From assembly GCF_050113635.1 (NCBI RefSeq), contig NZ_JBNJLT010000004.1, positions 248,001 through 312,000 of the forward strand: 64,000 nt of DNA, written 5' to 3'. Positions 49,789 to 58,461 of the stretch are shown piece by piece. This DNA is from Marinimicrobium sp050113635 (GTDB lineage Bacteria > Pseudomonadota > Gammaproteobacteria > Pseudomonadales > Cellvibrionaceae). The notes below the pieces were generated by a model. It was not told the origin of the DNA. It did not search any database and saw only the letters and a program-made list of their open reading frames with translations. The translations under genes were made by a program, and so were the position numbers. Each line of letters starts with the position of its first letter. Positions within the stretch are counted from its first letter, which is position 1.

Positions 49789-51249
49789 GTGCAATTGGTG
49801 GTAAATGGCAGCCTGCGGGAAACGGGCGAGCTGGCACCGGACACAACGCTGCTGCACTACCTGCGCCGCCACTGTGGCTTGACGGGTACTAAAGAGGGGT
49901 GTGCGTCGGGCGACTGCGGCGCCTGTACGGTCATGATAGAAGAAGGTAATGCGGCTGATCGGCGCTATCGTTCGGTGAACAGCTGCATATGCCCCCTGGG
50001 CAGCCTGGAAAACCAGAAAGTCGTGACGGTTGAGGGGCTGTCGGGGGAAGCGGCCACGCACCCGGTGCAGGCAGCAATGGTGGCTTGCCATGGTTCGCAG
50101 TGTGGTTTTTGTACACCGGGGTTCGTGATGTCTCTGGCGGCGCTGCACGGGCAGCGGAACCCGCTTCTGGCGGTGGACGACAAGGCTCGACGCGCCGCTG
50201 TGCTGGATGCCATTTCTGGTAATTTATGTCGTTGCACCGGTTATCGCCCTATTGTAGAAGCCGGTTTGCAGGCGCTGGAAAAACCTGCCCATTTAGACAA
50301 TTTTGTTCAAGAAGAGGGCGCAAGTGCACCGTTAACGGGCATTCGGGCGGATGTTCCAATACCCGGCTATTGGCAACCCCGGCAGGAAGAGCAATTGCAG
50401 GCCCTGCTGAGAGAACACCCTGAGGCGCGTCTGATCGCCGGTGGAACCGATCTGATGCTGGAAGTCACCCAGCGTTACGTGACGCTGCCAAAACTCATTG
50501 ATCTCAACGCGGTGGAGAGTTTGCGTCGCATTCACTGGAACGCCGAGGACGTAGAGGTGGGCGCGGCTGTGACCTATACCGAACTGGAGCGCGAGCTGGG
50601 CGCACAATCACCGCCTTTATTGGCATTGCTCCACCGCCTGGGTTCGCGTCAAATCCGCAACCGGGGCACGCTCGGCGGCAATATCGGTAATGCGTCTCCG
50701 ATTGCCGATACCCCGCCCTGGCTGCTGAGCCTGGATGCGTCGTTGTGTATTCGCAACGGTTCGGGAGAAAGCCGTTATGAAAAGCTGACCGATTTTTATC
50801 GGGGCTACAAACACACCTCTTTACAGCCCGGCGAGTACATCGCCCAAATCGTCATTCGCCGCACAGCGCTGGCCGATCCGTTGCGTTTGTACAAACTCAG
50901 CAAGCGGTATGAGGATGACATTTCCGCCGTCATGGGCGCCTTTCGATGGGACGCGAACGGGGCGTTGTGGATTGCCTACGGCGGCATGGCCGCCACGCCC
51001 AAACGGGCGACCAAAACGGAAGCCTTTCTCAATCAATCGATCTGGCATCGCGAAGGCGGTGTGGACGAGGGTGTGCTGGATCAGGCGTGTGAGTGCCTGG
51101 ACACCGAATTTTCTCCCATGACCGATGTGCGCGCGTCCGCCCGTTATCGCTTGGCCATGGCGAAGAATATGTTGCGCAAGGCGTGCCGCAGTCTGGCCGC
51201 TGAACGGTCGGGCCGCGTCTGCGAGCCGGGAGTCTTTGAACATGCGTAA
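49789..51249 (+). CDS. xdhA: Xanthine dehydrogenase small subunit (Fe-S/FAD)
   Basis: A 486-residue subunit that joins the 2Fe-2S and FAD domains. The first cluster ligands are C38, C43, C46 and C66; a second four-cysteine cluster follows in CHGSQCGFC and LCRCTGY. The FAD domain covers about residues 180-470 (LIAGGTDLMLEVTQRYVTLPKLIDLNAVE, RNRGTLGGNIGNASPIAD). Together with XdhB it oxidises hypoxanthine and xanthine to urate. The GTG 49789 has gggaggtg 5 bases upstream; the ORF-start GTG 49774 precedes that site and is not used. Stop overlaps xdhB by 8 bases. Confidence 0.96.
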   Translation: MQLVVNGSLRETGELAPDTTLLHYLRRHCGLTGTKEGCASGDCGACTVMIEEGNAADRRYRSVNSCICPLGSLENQKVVTVEGLSGEAATHPVQAAMVACHGSQCGFCTPGFVMSLAALHGQRNPLLAVDDKARRAAVLDAISGNLCRCTGYRPIVEAGLQALEKPAHLDNFVQEEGASAPLTGIRADVPIPGYWQPRQEEQLQALLREHPEARLIAGGTDLMLEVTQRYVTLPKLIDLNAVESLRRIHWNAEDVEVGAAVTYTELERELGAQSPPLLALLHRLGSRQIRNRGTLGGNIGNASPIADTPPWLLSLDASLCIRNGSGESRYEKLTDFYRGYKHTSLQPGEYIAQIVIRRTALADPLRLYKLSKRYEDDISAVMGAFRWDANGALWIAYGGMAATPKRATKTEAFLNQSIWHREGGVDEGVLDQACECLDTEFSPMTDVRASARYRLAMAKNMLRKACRSLAAERSGRVCEPGVFEHA

Positions 51250-53605
51250 GTTGACTGAGCCGCGCCCCGCGTCGGGTGTGCCCCAAACGCCAGGACAGGC
51301 TTTGCCTCATGAGTCGGCGCATAAACATGTGTCCGGCGCGGCGACGTACATTGACGATAGCCCGGCGTTGCCGGATACGGTTTATATCGCCACCGGTCAG
51401 TCCACTGAAGCCCACGCCCGTATTCGCCGACTTGACCTGGAACAGGTGCGCGTAGCGCCCGGTGTCGTGGATGTGATCGTGCAGTCCGATATTCCGGGGA
51501 AAACCGATGTGGGGCCAGTGTATGGGGGTGATCCTTTATTGGTGGGCGATGAAACCGAGTATGTGGGCCAGCCATTGTTTGCTGTAGCCGCCACCAGTCA
51601 GGAAGCCGCGCTGCGCGCGGTGGAACTGGCGGTGGTGGAGTATGAGGCACTGCCCGCCCAGTTAACGGTGGAAGAATCCATGGCCGCCGACAGTTACGTC
51701 CTCCCGGAGCACCGCTTGTTGATGGGCGACCCGGAAGCGGCGCTGGGCTGTGCTCCTCATCGAACGGAGGGCGAACTGTATGTTCGCGGCCAGGAACATT
51801 TTTATCTGGAAGGCCAGATAGCCGAGGCGCACGCCACCGAAGATGGCGGCGTGCATGTGGTGACTTCGACCCAGCATCCCTCCGAAGTGCAAAAGCTGGT
51901 GGCCGAAGTGCTGGATGTGCCCTTTCACCGGGTGGTTGCCGAAGTGCGCCGCATGGGAGGCGGTTTCGGCGGCAAGGAAACCCAGGGCGCACCGCTGGCT
52001 TGTCTGGCGGCGATATTCGCCCGGCGCCTGCGTCGCACAGCGCGTTACCGCATGCCCCGACGGGACGATATGGTGCAGACCGGAAAACGGCACGATTTTC
52101 TCAACCGTTGGCGTGTGGGCTTTGACAGCGATGGTCGCATTCAGGCGGCGGATATGGTGTTGGCGGGCAAGTGCGGTTTTTCACCGGACCTTTCCGAGGG
52201 CATTGTCGACCGCGCCATGTTTCATGCCGATAACGCCTACTTTCTCGATAACGCTGCCATTGTGGGGTTGCGTTGTAAAACGCACACCGTTTCCAATACG
52301 GCGTTTCGGGGCTTTGGCGGTCCTCAGGGCATGATGGCTATCGAGGCGATTGTCGAGGATATTGCGCGCTGTCTCGGCAAAGACCCGCTGGATGTACGCA
52401 AAACCAATTTGTATCGCCCCGGCCGGAATGAAACCCCCTACGGTCAGCAGGTCTCGCAACTGATTCTGGAAGACCTGATTGAAACACTGGAAAAAACGTC
52501 CGGCTACCGTGAGCGCCGTCGCGAAATAACCGCGTTCAACCGTGAACACCACACATTGAAAAAAGGTCTGGCGCTCACGCCAGTGAAGTTCGGTATTTCC
52601 TTTACGGCCAAGCATCTTAACCAGGCCGGTGCGCTGTTGCAGATTTATACCGATGGCAGCCTGATGATCAATCACGGCGGCACGGAAATGGGGCAAGGCC
52701 TGTACACCAAAATTCAACAGATCGTGGCTCGTGCGTTCGGTGTCTCGGCTAGCCGCGTGCAGGTGACGTCAACGCGCACGGATAAAGTGCCCAACACCTC
52801 GCCGACCGCGGCTTCCTCCGGCAGTGATCTCAACGGTATGGCGGCACTGGATGCGTGTGAACGGGTTAAAGCGGCGCTGGCTGCGTTTGTGGCCGAGCAC
52901 TTTTCCGTGTCGGAGCATTCGGTTCGCTTCGAAGAGGAGCGTGTGCACTGGGGGGGTGAACAGCATTTACCCTTTGAGAGTCTGATCCAGTTGGCGTACC
53001 TGAACCGTGTACCACTGTTCGCGACCGGGCATTATCGCACCCCGAAAATTCACTACGACCGGGAAACGGCCAAGGGCCAGCCATTTTTGTATTTTGCGCA
53101 CGGCGCGGCGGTCTCTGAAGTGACCATCGATACCGAGACCGGAGAGTATCGGGTCAATCGGGTAGACATCCTGCACGATGTCGGTGAGTCCCTAAATCCG
53201 GCCATCGATATTGGGCAGATTGAGGGCGGCTTTGTACAGGGCATGGGTTGGCTGACCACGGAAGAGCTGCTTTGGGACGATAAGGGACGGGTGCTGTCCA
53301 ACAGCCCGGCTAACTACAAGATCCCCACCGCGTTTGATGTCCCCGAGCGGTTTAACGTCGCGCTGTACCACTGCCCTAACAGCGAAGAAACGGTCTATCG
53401 ATCCAAAGCCGTTGGCGAGCCGCCGTTGATGCTGGCGATCTCGGTTTGGTCGGCACTGCGCGATGCCTGCGCGAGCCTCACTGATTATCGATTCAGCCCG
53501 CGCCTCGATACACCGGCCACCCCCGAGCGGGTTTACTGGGCGTTGCAGGAATGCCGCACGTTCAATCGCAAGCACCGGCCGTCGCCGGAGGTGGTGACGT
53601 CATGA
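51242..53605 (+). CDS. xdhB: Xanthine dehydrogenase large subunit (molybdopterin)
   Basis: A 787-residue molybdenum-binding subunit. It has the Mo-pterin motifs MGGGFGGKETQ and FRGFGGPQGMMAIE, the GTEMGQGLYTKI segment and the catalytic glutamate in AVGEPPLMLA. The N-terminus is RKLTEPRPASGVPQTPGQALPHESAHKHVSGAATYIDD. It overlaps xdhA by 8 bases and xdhC in an ATGA arrangement, so xdhABC is coupled. It carries the active site for hypoxanthine/xanthine hydroxylation. Confidence 0.96.
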   Translation: MRKLTEPRPASGVPQTPGQALPHESAHKHVSGAATYIDDSPALPDTVYIATGQSTEAHARIRRLDLEQVRVAPGVVDVIVQSDIPGKTDVGPVYGGDPLLVGDETEYVGQPLFAVAATSQEAALRAVELAVVEYEALPAQLTVEESMAADSYVLPEHRLLMGDPEAALGCAPHRTEGELYVRGQEHFYLEGQIAEAHATEDGGVHVVTSTQHPSEVQKLVAEVLDVPFHRVVAEVRRMGGGFGGKETQGAPLACLAAIFARRLRRTARYRMPRRDDMVQTGKRHDFLNRWRVGFDSDGRIQAADMVLAGKCGFSPDLSEGIVDRAMFHADNAYFLDNAAIVGLRCKTHTVSNTAFRGFGGPQGMMAIEAIVEDIARCLGKDPLDVRKTNLYRPGRNETPYGQQVSQLILEDLIETLEKTSGYRERRREITAFNREHHTLKKGLALTPVKFGISFTAKHLNQAGALLQIYTDGSLMINHGGTEMGQGLYTKIQQIVARAFGVSASRVQVTSTRTDKVPNTSPTAASSGSDLNGMAALDACERVKAALAAFVAEHFSVSEHSVRFEEERVHWGGEQHLPFESLIQLAYLNRVPLFATGHYRTPKIHYDRETAKGQPFLYFAHGAAVSEVTIDTETGEYRVNRVDILHDVGESLNPAIDIGQIEGGFVQGMGWLTTEELLWDDKGRVLSNSPANYKIPTAFDVPERFNVALYHCPNSEETVYRSKAVGEPPLMLAISVWSALRDACASLTDYRFSPRLDTPATPERVYWALQECRTFNRKHRPSPEVVTS

Positions 53606-54534
53606 GTCGTTTTATGAACTGGCAGGAAGCGATTGTCCTCTGTACGCGACAGGGGCGCGGCTATGTGATCGCCACGGTGGTCGGTACTCAAGGGTCCACG
53701 CCGCGTGATGGCGGTAGCAAAATGGTGATCACTGATGAGGCGACTTACGACACACTGGGTGGCGGGCAACTGGAGTTTTTGATCGTTCAGCAGGCGCGGG
53801 AACTGTTGGTGACGAACCAGACCTGCCAGGTGTTAAAACCCTTTCCGCTAGCCGCCGAAGCCGCCCAGTGTTGCGGTGGCCACGTGACGGTGATGATGGA
53901 GTGTTTTGCGGCCTGTGACTGGCCGATCGTTTTGTTTGGAGCCGGTCACGTCAGCCGCGCCTTGACGACGGTACTCGGCGGCCTGCCCTGCCGCGTAGAG
54001 GTAGTGGATAATCGCCAGGAATTGATGGACCAGGCTTTGCGAGAACAGGCTTTGCAAGAACAGGCCCTGCCGGACAACGTTCACTATCGTTACTGCGAAC
54101 ATCCGGAACAGTGGGTGACCAGCATGCCGGACAGTGCCTGGGTGGTAGTGTTTACGCACGACCATGCGCTGGACTTTCGCCTGTGCGAGCAGTTGCTGTC
54201 TGACCCGCGCTGGCGTTTTTTCGGCCTGATTGGATCGCAAACCAAAGCGCTACGGTTTCGCAAGCGCCTTGAGCAGTCAGGGCACGACTCGGCACTAATT
54301 GATCGTATGGTCAGTCCGGTGGGGCTGCCCGAGGTCAAAGGCAAACGACCAATGGAAGTGGCGGTGTCCATTGCCGCGCAACTGCAAAGCCTTTACTACT
54401 CCCAGAAAACGGCGTCGGATAAACCCGTCACCACCTGGCGAGAAATCAAAACCCTGTTGAAGAATAATCCCGTGCTTGCCCCCATCCCGTCACCACAAGC
54501 CCCCGTGTTGGAAAAAAAGGAAACCAACGGATGA
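53602..54534 (+). CDS. xdhC: Xanthine dehydrogenase accessory protein (Mo-cofactor maturation)
   Basis: A 310-residue XdhC-family protein. N-terminal XdhC/CoxI region (RGYVIATVVGTQGSTPRDGGSKMVITDEATYDTLGGGQLEF, TCQVLKPFPLAAEAAQCCGGHVTVMMECF) and a C-terminal Rossmann part (IVLFGAGHVSRALTTVLGGLPCRVEVVDNR). It binds and sulfurates molybdenum cofactor and hands it to XdhB. The start ATG overlaps the xdhB stop (ATGA); its stop overlaps uraD likewise. Starts at 53602 rather than the ORF start in xdhB. Confidence 0.94.
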   Translation: MSRFMNWQEAIVLCTRQGRGYVIATVVGTQGSTPRDGGSKMVITDEATYDTLGGGQLEFLIVQQARELLVTNQTCQVLKPFPLAAEAAQCCGGHVTVMMECFAACDWPIVLFGAGHVSRALTTVLGGLPCRVEVVDNRQELMDQALREQALQEQALPDNVHYRYCEHPEQWVTSMPDSAWVVVFTHDHALDFRLCEQLLSDPRWRFFGLIGSQTKALRFRKRLEQSGHDSALIDRMVSPVGLPEVKGKRPMEVAVSIAAQLQSLYYSQKTASDKPVTTWREIKTLLKNNPVLAPIPSPQAPVLEKKETNG

Positions 54535-55094
54535 AGAACACCGATACGAATTCCAGCACTCCAGCAGGCCACGATACATCGATGAGCCTCGAGCGCTTAA
54601 ACACCTTGCCCGACAAGGCGGCATTTGCGCTGTTCCTCGAATGTTGTCATTCCCGTCGCTGGGCTGACGCAATGGTTGCAGCCAGACCTTTCACAAGTGA
54701 GCGTGCGCTGTTGGCCGAGGCCGATCGCCTGTGGGAAAACCCTTCGGAGGCCGATATTCTGGAGGCATTTTCCGGGCACGCCCGCATCGGTGATATCGAG
54801 TTGTTGCGCTCGAAATTTGCCGGGCGAGCCATGGGTGAGCAGGGGCAAGTGCTGGAGACTGACGAATCAGTGCTGCGCGAGTTGCGGGATCTCAATATCG
54901 ACTACGAGCAGCGCCACGGTTTTATTTTTATTGTTTGTGCCAGTGGAAAACCGGCGGAGACCATGCTGGATTTACTCAAGGCACGAATCCATAACACGCG
55001 CGAGACGGAGTTGCGTCTTGGAGCCCGCGAGCAAGGTGCTATTACCCGCTTGCGATTGAAACAACTGATACAGGAAGGTGAGCCAAACGCATGA
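54531..55094 (+). CDS. uraD: 2-oxo-4-hydroxy-4-carboxy-5-ureidoimidazoline decarboxylase
   Basis: A 187-residue helical protein of the OHCU decarboxylase family, with the catalytic histidine in SGHARIGD (H83; the usual HPRIGD form has Ala here) and the FIFIVCASGKPAETMLDLLKARIHN segment. It converts OHCU to (S)-allantoin, the last step of urate breakdown. It overlaps xdhC by ATGA and uraH by 4 bases. The Pro-to-Ala change in the motif is worth noting but probably harmless. Confidence 0.93.
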   Translation: MKNTDTNSSTPAGHDTSMSLERLNTLPDKAAFALFLECCHSRRWADAMVAARPFTSERALLAEADRLWENPSEADILEAFSGHARIGDIELLRSKFAGRAMGEQGQVLETDESVLRELRDLNIDYEQRHGFIFIVCASGKPAETMLDLLKARIHNTRETELRLGAREQGAITRLRLKQLIQEGEPNA

Positions 55095-55429
55095 GTCGAT
55101 CCCCCATCACTACCCATGTTCTGAATCTGGACAGTGGCCGTCCCGCCGAGGACGTTGCTGTTACTCTGTTCCGCCTGCCCTCCGATACACCTTTGGCCAG
55201 TGCGCGTACAGACAGCGATGGTCGTGTCGTCCAGTGGTCGACACCGCTTGCCTTGCAGGAAGGCACCTACCGCCTGCAGTTCGACACCGGGGCGTGGTTC
55301 GAGGCGCAAGGCAAGCACTCCTTTTATCCGGGCGTTGTCATTGATTTCGCGGTGACGGCAACCGATGAACACTATCACGTGCCGCTGCTGCTGAACGCGC
55401 ACGGCTATTCCACTTACCGGGGGAGCTGA
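55091..55429 (+). CDS. uraH: 5-hydroxyisourate hydrolase
   Basis: A 112-residue transthyretin-like protein. It begins ITTHVLNLDSGRPAEDV (H9 active-site His) and ends with the diagnostic C-terminal tetrapeptide YRGS. It hydrolyses 5-hydroxyisourate to OHCU, between urate hydroxylation and UraD. Overlaps uraD by ATGA. Confidence 0.97.
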   Translation: MSRSPITTHVLNLDSGRPAEDVAVTLFRLPSDTPLASARTDSDGRVVQWSTPLALQEGTYRLQFDTGAWFEAQGKHSFYPGVVIDFAVTATDEHYHVPLLLNAHGYSTYRGS

Positions 55430-55434
55430 AGCAG

Positions 55435-56802
55435 GTGTCGTTTTCCATGAATGATGTGAAAGGCTACCGGGGGCAATTGCTGCATTTTACCGGTGAGCCC
55501 AAGCCGACAGACAAGCGCAGTCCGACAAATAAGAAGGATGGCGATGACCACTACGTGTATCACGAGGACGGCGTTCTTCTGGTGTCGGGCAGTGGCCACG
55601 TGGTGGCGGCGGACAGCGCCGAGGCCCTGGCGGCTGAAGGGCTGGATCTGACACGCTGTGAGCACTTTCCCGGCCATTTAATTATGCCGGGCATGGTGGA
55701 TACCCATATTCACTACCCGCAAACCGGCGTGATCGCCTCCTATGGCGAGCAGTTGATCGACTGGCTGAATCAGTACACCTTTCCGGAAGAGCAGCGTTTC
55801 GCTGACCTGGAGTTTGCTGCGTCACAGGCCGAACAGTTTCTGAATCTTTTAATGGATCACGGTACGACCACGGCGATGGTGTACACCACGGTGCACCCTC
55901 AATCCACGGAGGCGTTTTTTTCGGCCGCCCAACAGCGCGGCGCACGCATGATTGCCGGCAAAGTCATGATGGACCGCAACGCGCCGCCAGCCTTTCTCGA
56001 CACCCCGAAAAGCAGCGAGCTTGATTGTCGCCAATTGATTGAGCGCTGGCACGGGACTGACCGTTTGCATTATGCCTTGACGCCGCGCTTCGCGCCGACG
56101 AGTACCGCCGAGCAACTGGCCGTGGCCGGAACCTTGTTGCGCGAGTACGAGGGCTTGTATCTGCAAACTCACATTTCCGAAAACAAGGCGGAAATGGCCT
56201 GGGTGGCCGAACTGTTTCCCGATGCACGGGATTACCTTGATGTGTATGACCGGTACGGTTTGCTCAATGAGCGCAGCGTGTTGGGACACGGTATTTATCT
56301 GAACGACAGAGAGCGACAGCGGCTGGCAGAAACCGGCGCGCGCGTGGCGTTCTGCCCGACCTCCAACCTGTTTCTCGGCAGTGGCTTACTGGATCGTCGT
56401 GCTCTGGCGGATGCGGGCGTGGATGTCTGTCTGGCGACGGATGTGGGGGGCGGTACCAGCTTCTCCATGCTGCGCACCTTATCGGAAGCCTACAAAGTGA
56501 TGCAGCTGCAGCATCAGTCGTTGCACCCGCTGGAGGCACTTTACTGGGTGACGCTGGGCAACGCCCGAAGCCTCGGTCTCGATCATCGCATCGGTAATTT
56601 TGCGAAAGGCAAAGAAGCGGATTTCATCGTACTGGATTTGAACGCTGACGCTTTGCAGGGTTATCGGCAAAGCCGGGCTGTGACGCTATCGGAAAAACTG
56701 TTCGCCCTGATGACGTTGGGCGATCGTCACAACGTTGTGCAGACGTATTTGATGGGGCATCGGCAGGCAGGATACCAAACCGTAAAAGGGGACGCGCGTT
56801 GA
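55435..56802 (+). CDS. guaD: Guanine deaminase
   Basis: A 455-residue amidohydrolase with H91 and H93 in DTHIHYPQTG, HISENKAEM, LGHGIYL and LATDVGGGTSFSML, the metal and substrate signatures of guanine deaminase. It turns guanine into xanthine and ammonia. A GTG at 55435 is used; an in-frame ATG at 55447 is an alternative start. Its stop overlaps puuD (TTGA), keeping the run of coupled genes. Confidence 0.95.
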   Translation: MSFSMNDVKGYRGQLLHFTGEPKPTDKRSPTNKKDGDDHYVYHEDGVLLVSGSGHVVAADSAEALAAEGLDLTRCEHFPGHLIMPGMVDTHIHYPQTGVIASYGEQLIDWLNQYTFPEEQRFADLEFAASQAEQFLNLLMDHGTTTAMVYTTVHPQSTEAFFSAAQQRGARMIAGKVMMDRNAPPAFLDTPKSSELDCRQLIERWHGTDRLHYALTPRFAPTSTAEQLAVAGTLLREYEGLYLQTHISENKAEMAWVAELFPDARDYLDVYDRYGLLNERSVLGHGIYLNDRERQRLAETGARVAFCPTSNLFLGSGLLDRRALADAGVDVCLATDVGGGTSFSMLRTLSEAYKVMQLQHQSLHPLEALYWVTLGNARSLGLDHRIGNFAKGKEADFIVLDLNADALQGYRQSRAVTLSEKLFALMTLGDRHNVVQTYLMGHRQAGYQTVKGDAR

Positions 56803-57992
56803 GCACCGTATTGATTGAGTGGTTGAATCTGGGGTTACGCTGGTTCCATGTGGTGGCGGGTATCGCATGGATTGGTGCGTCGTTCTATTTTATCTGGCTC
56901 GACTTGAACTTGCGCGAACCTCCGCGCTGGAAAAAAGATCAGGGCATCAAAGGCGACCTCTGGGCTATTCACGGGGGAGGCATTTACGAAATCGGTAAAT
57001 ATCAGCTACGGCCGAAAAAGATGCCCGAGCGCCTGCACTGGTTCAAGTGGGAAGCCTACAGCACCTGGCTTAGTGGCACGCTGCTACTGATCGCGTTCTA
57101 TTATGTGCAGGCGCGCTCCTACCTTGTGGGGCCGGACAGCTGGGTGTCCACGCCGGAAATGGCCATCGTGGCGAGTATTGCGTTCATTGTCGGTGGGCAA
57201 CTGCTCTACGAAATGTTGTTGCGTACCGCCCTGGTGCGCCGCGGTCTTTGGTTTGCGGTGGTGCTGGTCGGGGTGATTGCGCTGGCGAGCTGGTTGGCGC
57301 AACAGTTGTTTTCGGGGCGTGCCGCGTTTTTGCATGTCGGAGCCCTGATCGCCACCTGGATGGCGGGCAACGTGTTCTGGGGCATTATTCCCGCGCAGAA
57401 AAAATTTATTGCCGCTGTCAGTGACGGGCGTGAACCGGACCCGGCGCCCGCGGTGTTTGCCAAATTGCGCTCCACGCACAACAATTACCTGACCCTGCCC
57501 GTTATTTTTTGCATGATCAGTAATCACTATCCGTTTTTGTACGGCAGCGAATACTCCTGGTTGCTGTTATTGGCGATCGGGGTGCTGCTCGCCTGGGGGC
57601 GGCACTTTTTTAATCTGAAACATCAAGGCATTGTGCGCCCCGGAATTCTGGTCAGCAGCGGCCTGGGTCTGGTGTTGGTCGCTGTAGTGGCGTCGTGGGC
57701 CGCGAGCCACTCCAGTATGGACGAGGACGCGGTTGGTACGAAAATGTCTGCCACCGATATTGATGTGCTGATCGACCAGCACTGCACGAATTGCCATTCG
57801 CCCTCCCCGACACAACCCGGCTTTCAAGCGCCGCCCGCGGGGTTGGTGATTACCGATACGGACAGTCTTCTGACGTACCGGACCAAGGCACTTCCCGCTC
57901 TGCATTCGCACTACATGCCACTGGGAAATATGACGGGAATGAGCGATGAACAGCGCTCGGCGATGGTGCACTGGCTGGAGCAGCAGGAGTGA
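56799..57992 (+). CDS. puuD: Membrane urate hydroxylase with C-terminal cytochrome c domain
   Basis: A 397-residue membrane protein: eight or so helices of the PuuD urate oxidase type (about 1-300; WFHVVAGIAWIGASFYFIWLDLNLREPP, GGGIYEIGKYQ), then a cytochrome c domain with the heme motif C329-T-N-C332-H333. It oxidises urate to 5-hydroxyisourate using the respiratory chain. TTG start at 56799, overlapping the guaD stop (TTGA). Confidence 0.94.
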   Translation: MSTVLIEWLNLGLRWFHVVAGIAWIGASFYFIWLDLNLREPPRWKKDQGIKGDLWAIHGGGIYEIGKYQLRPKKMPERLHWFKWEAYSTWLSGTLLLIAFYYVQARSYLVGPDSWVSTPEMAIVASIAFIVGGQLLYEMLLRTALVRRGLWFAVVLVGVIALASWLAQQLFSGRAAFLHVGALIATWMAGNVFWGIIPAQKKFIAAVSDGREPDPAPAVFAKLRSTHNNYLTLPVIFCMISNHYPFLYGSEYSWLLLLAIGVLLAWGRHFFNLKHQGIVRPGILVSSGLGLVLVAVVASWAASHSSMDEDAVGTKMSATDIDVLIDQHCTNCHSPSPTQPGFQAPPAGLVITDTDSLLTYRTKALPALHSHYMPLGNMTGMSDEQRSAMVHWLEQQE

Positions 57993-57996
57993 TGGT

Positions 57997-58305
57997 ATGA
58001 GCGCTTACATTATTGTGGATATCGATGTGCATGACCCGGATACCTATCGCGATTACCTGACGAAAATCACACCCACCGTCGCGGCCTGTGGCGGGCGTTA
58101 TCGGGTGCGCGGCGCCGACTCGGAAACACTGTATGGCCACTGGCAACCAAAACGGATCGTCGTGATGGAATTTCCCGATTGGGCGCAAGCACACCACTGG
58201 GCTACCAGCGAAGAGTATCGACCCATTCACCAGCTTCGCCAGAGCAGCGCCACGGTCAATATGGTGCTGGTGGATGGCACCGTGGAGACTGTGCTTTCTT
58301 CCTGA
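57997..58305 (+). CDS. DUF1330-family small protein
   Basis: A 102-residue ferredoxin-like alpha-beta protein (SAYIIVDIDVHDPDTYRDYLTKITPTVAACGGRYRVRG, MEFPDWAQAHHWATSEEYRPIHQLR) of the DUF1330 family. No catalytic role is established. It ends the purine operon, 4 bases after the puuD stop, with its own aggag site. It may be a purine-pathway accessory enzyme, but this rests only on position. Confidence 0.88.
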   Translation: MSAYIIVDIDVHDPDTYRDYLTKITPTVAACGGRYRVRGADSETLYGHWQPKRIVVMEFPDWAQAHHWATSEEYRPIHQLRQSSATVNMVLVDGTVETVLSS

Positions 58306-58358
58306 GCCTGGTTTGATCCTGTCTCGAGTTGGTGTGGGTTGCGACCGTGCCGGGTTTT

Positions 58359-58374
58359 TGGCGCGAAAATTGCC
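58359..58374 (+). promoter_or_regulatory. Sigma-54 promoter of the Amt-GGDEF-EAL sensor gene
   Basis: TGGCGCGAAAATTGCC has GG (58360-58361), exactly ten bases and GC (58372-58373). TGGC-CG and TTGC match consensus. Predicted start near 58385, leader about 77 bases to the ATG at 58462. Confidence 0.72.
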
Positions 58375-58461
58375 TGAACCTCTATCAAAAGCTTTTCAGT
58401 GTGTCGAGAGCCTTCCTCAGGCATCACCATCGGCACGCTGTTATTGATGAGAGAGTGTTTT

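Noticed and set aside
58262..58283. GGTGC/GCACC inverted repeat as an enhancer site for the Amt sensor promoter
   Set aside because: The arms have the wrong polarity for NtrC, lie in the DUF1330 coding region and are explained by codon content.
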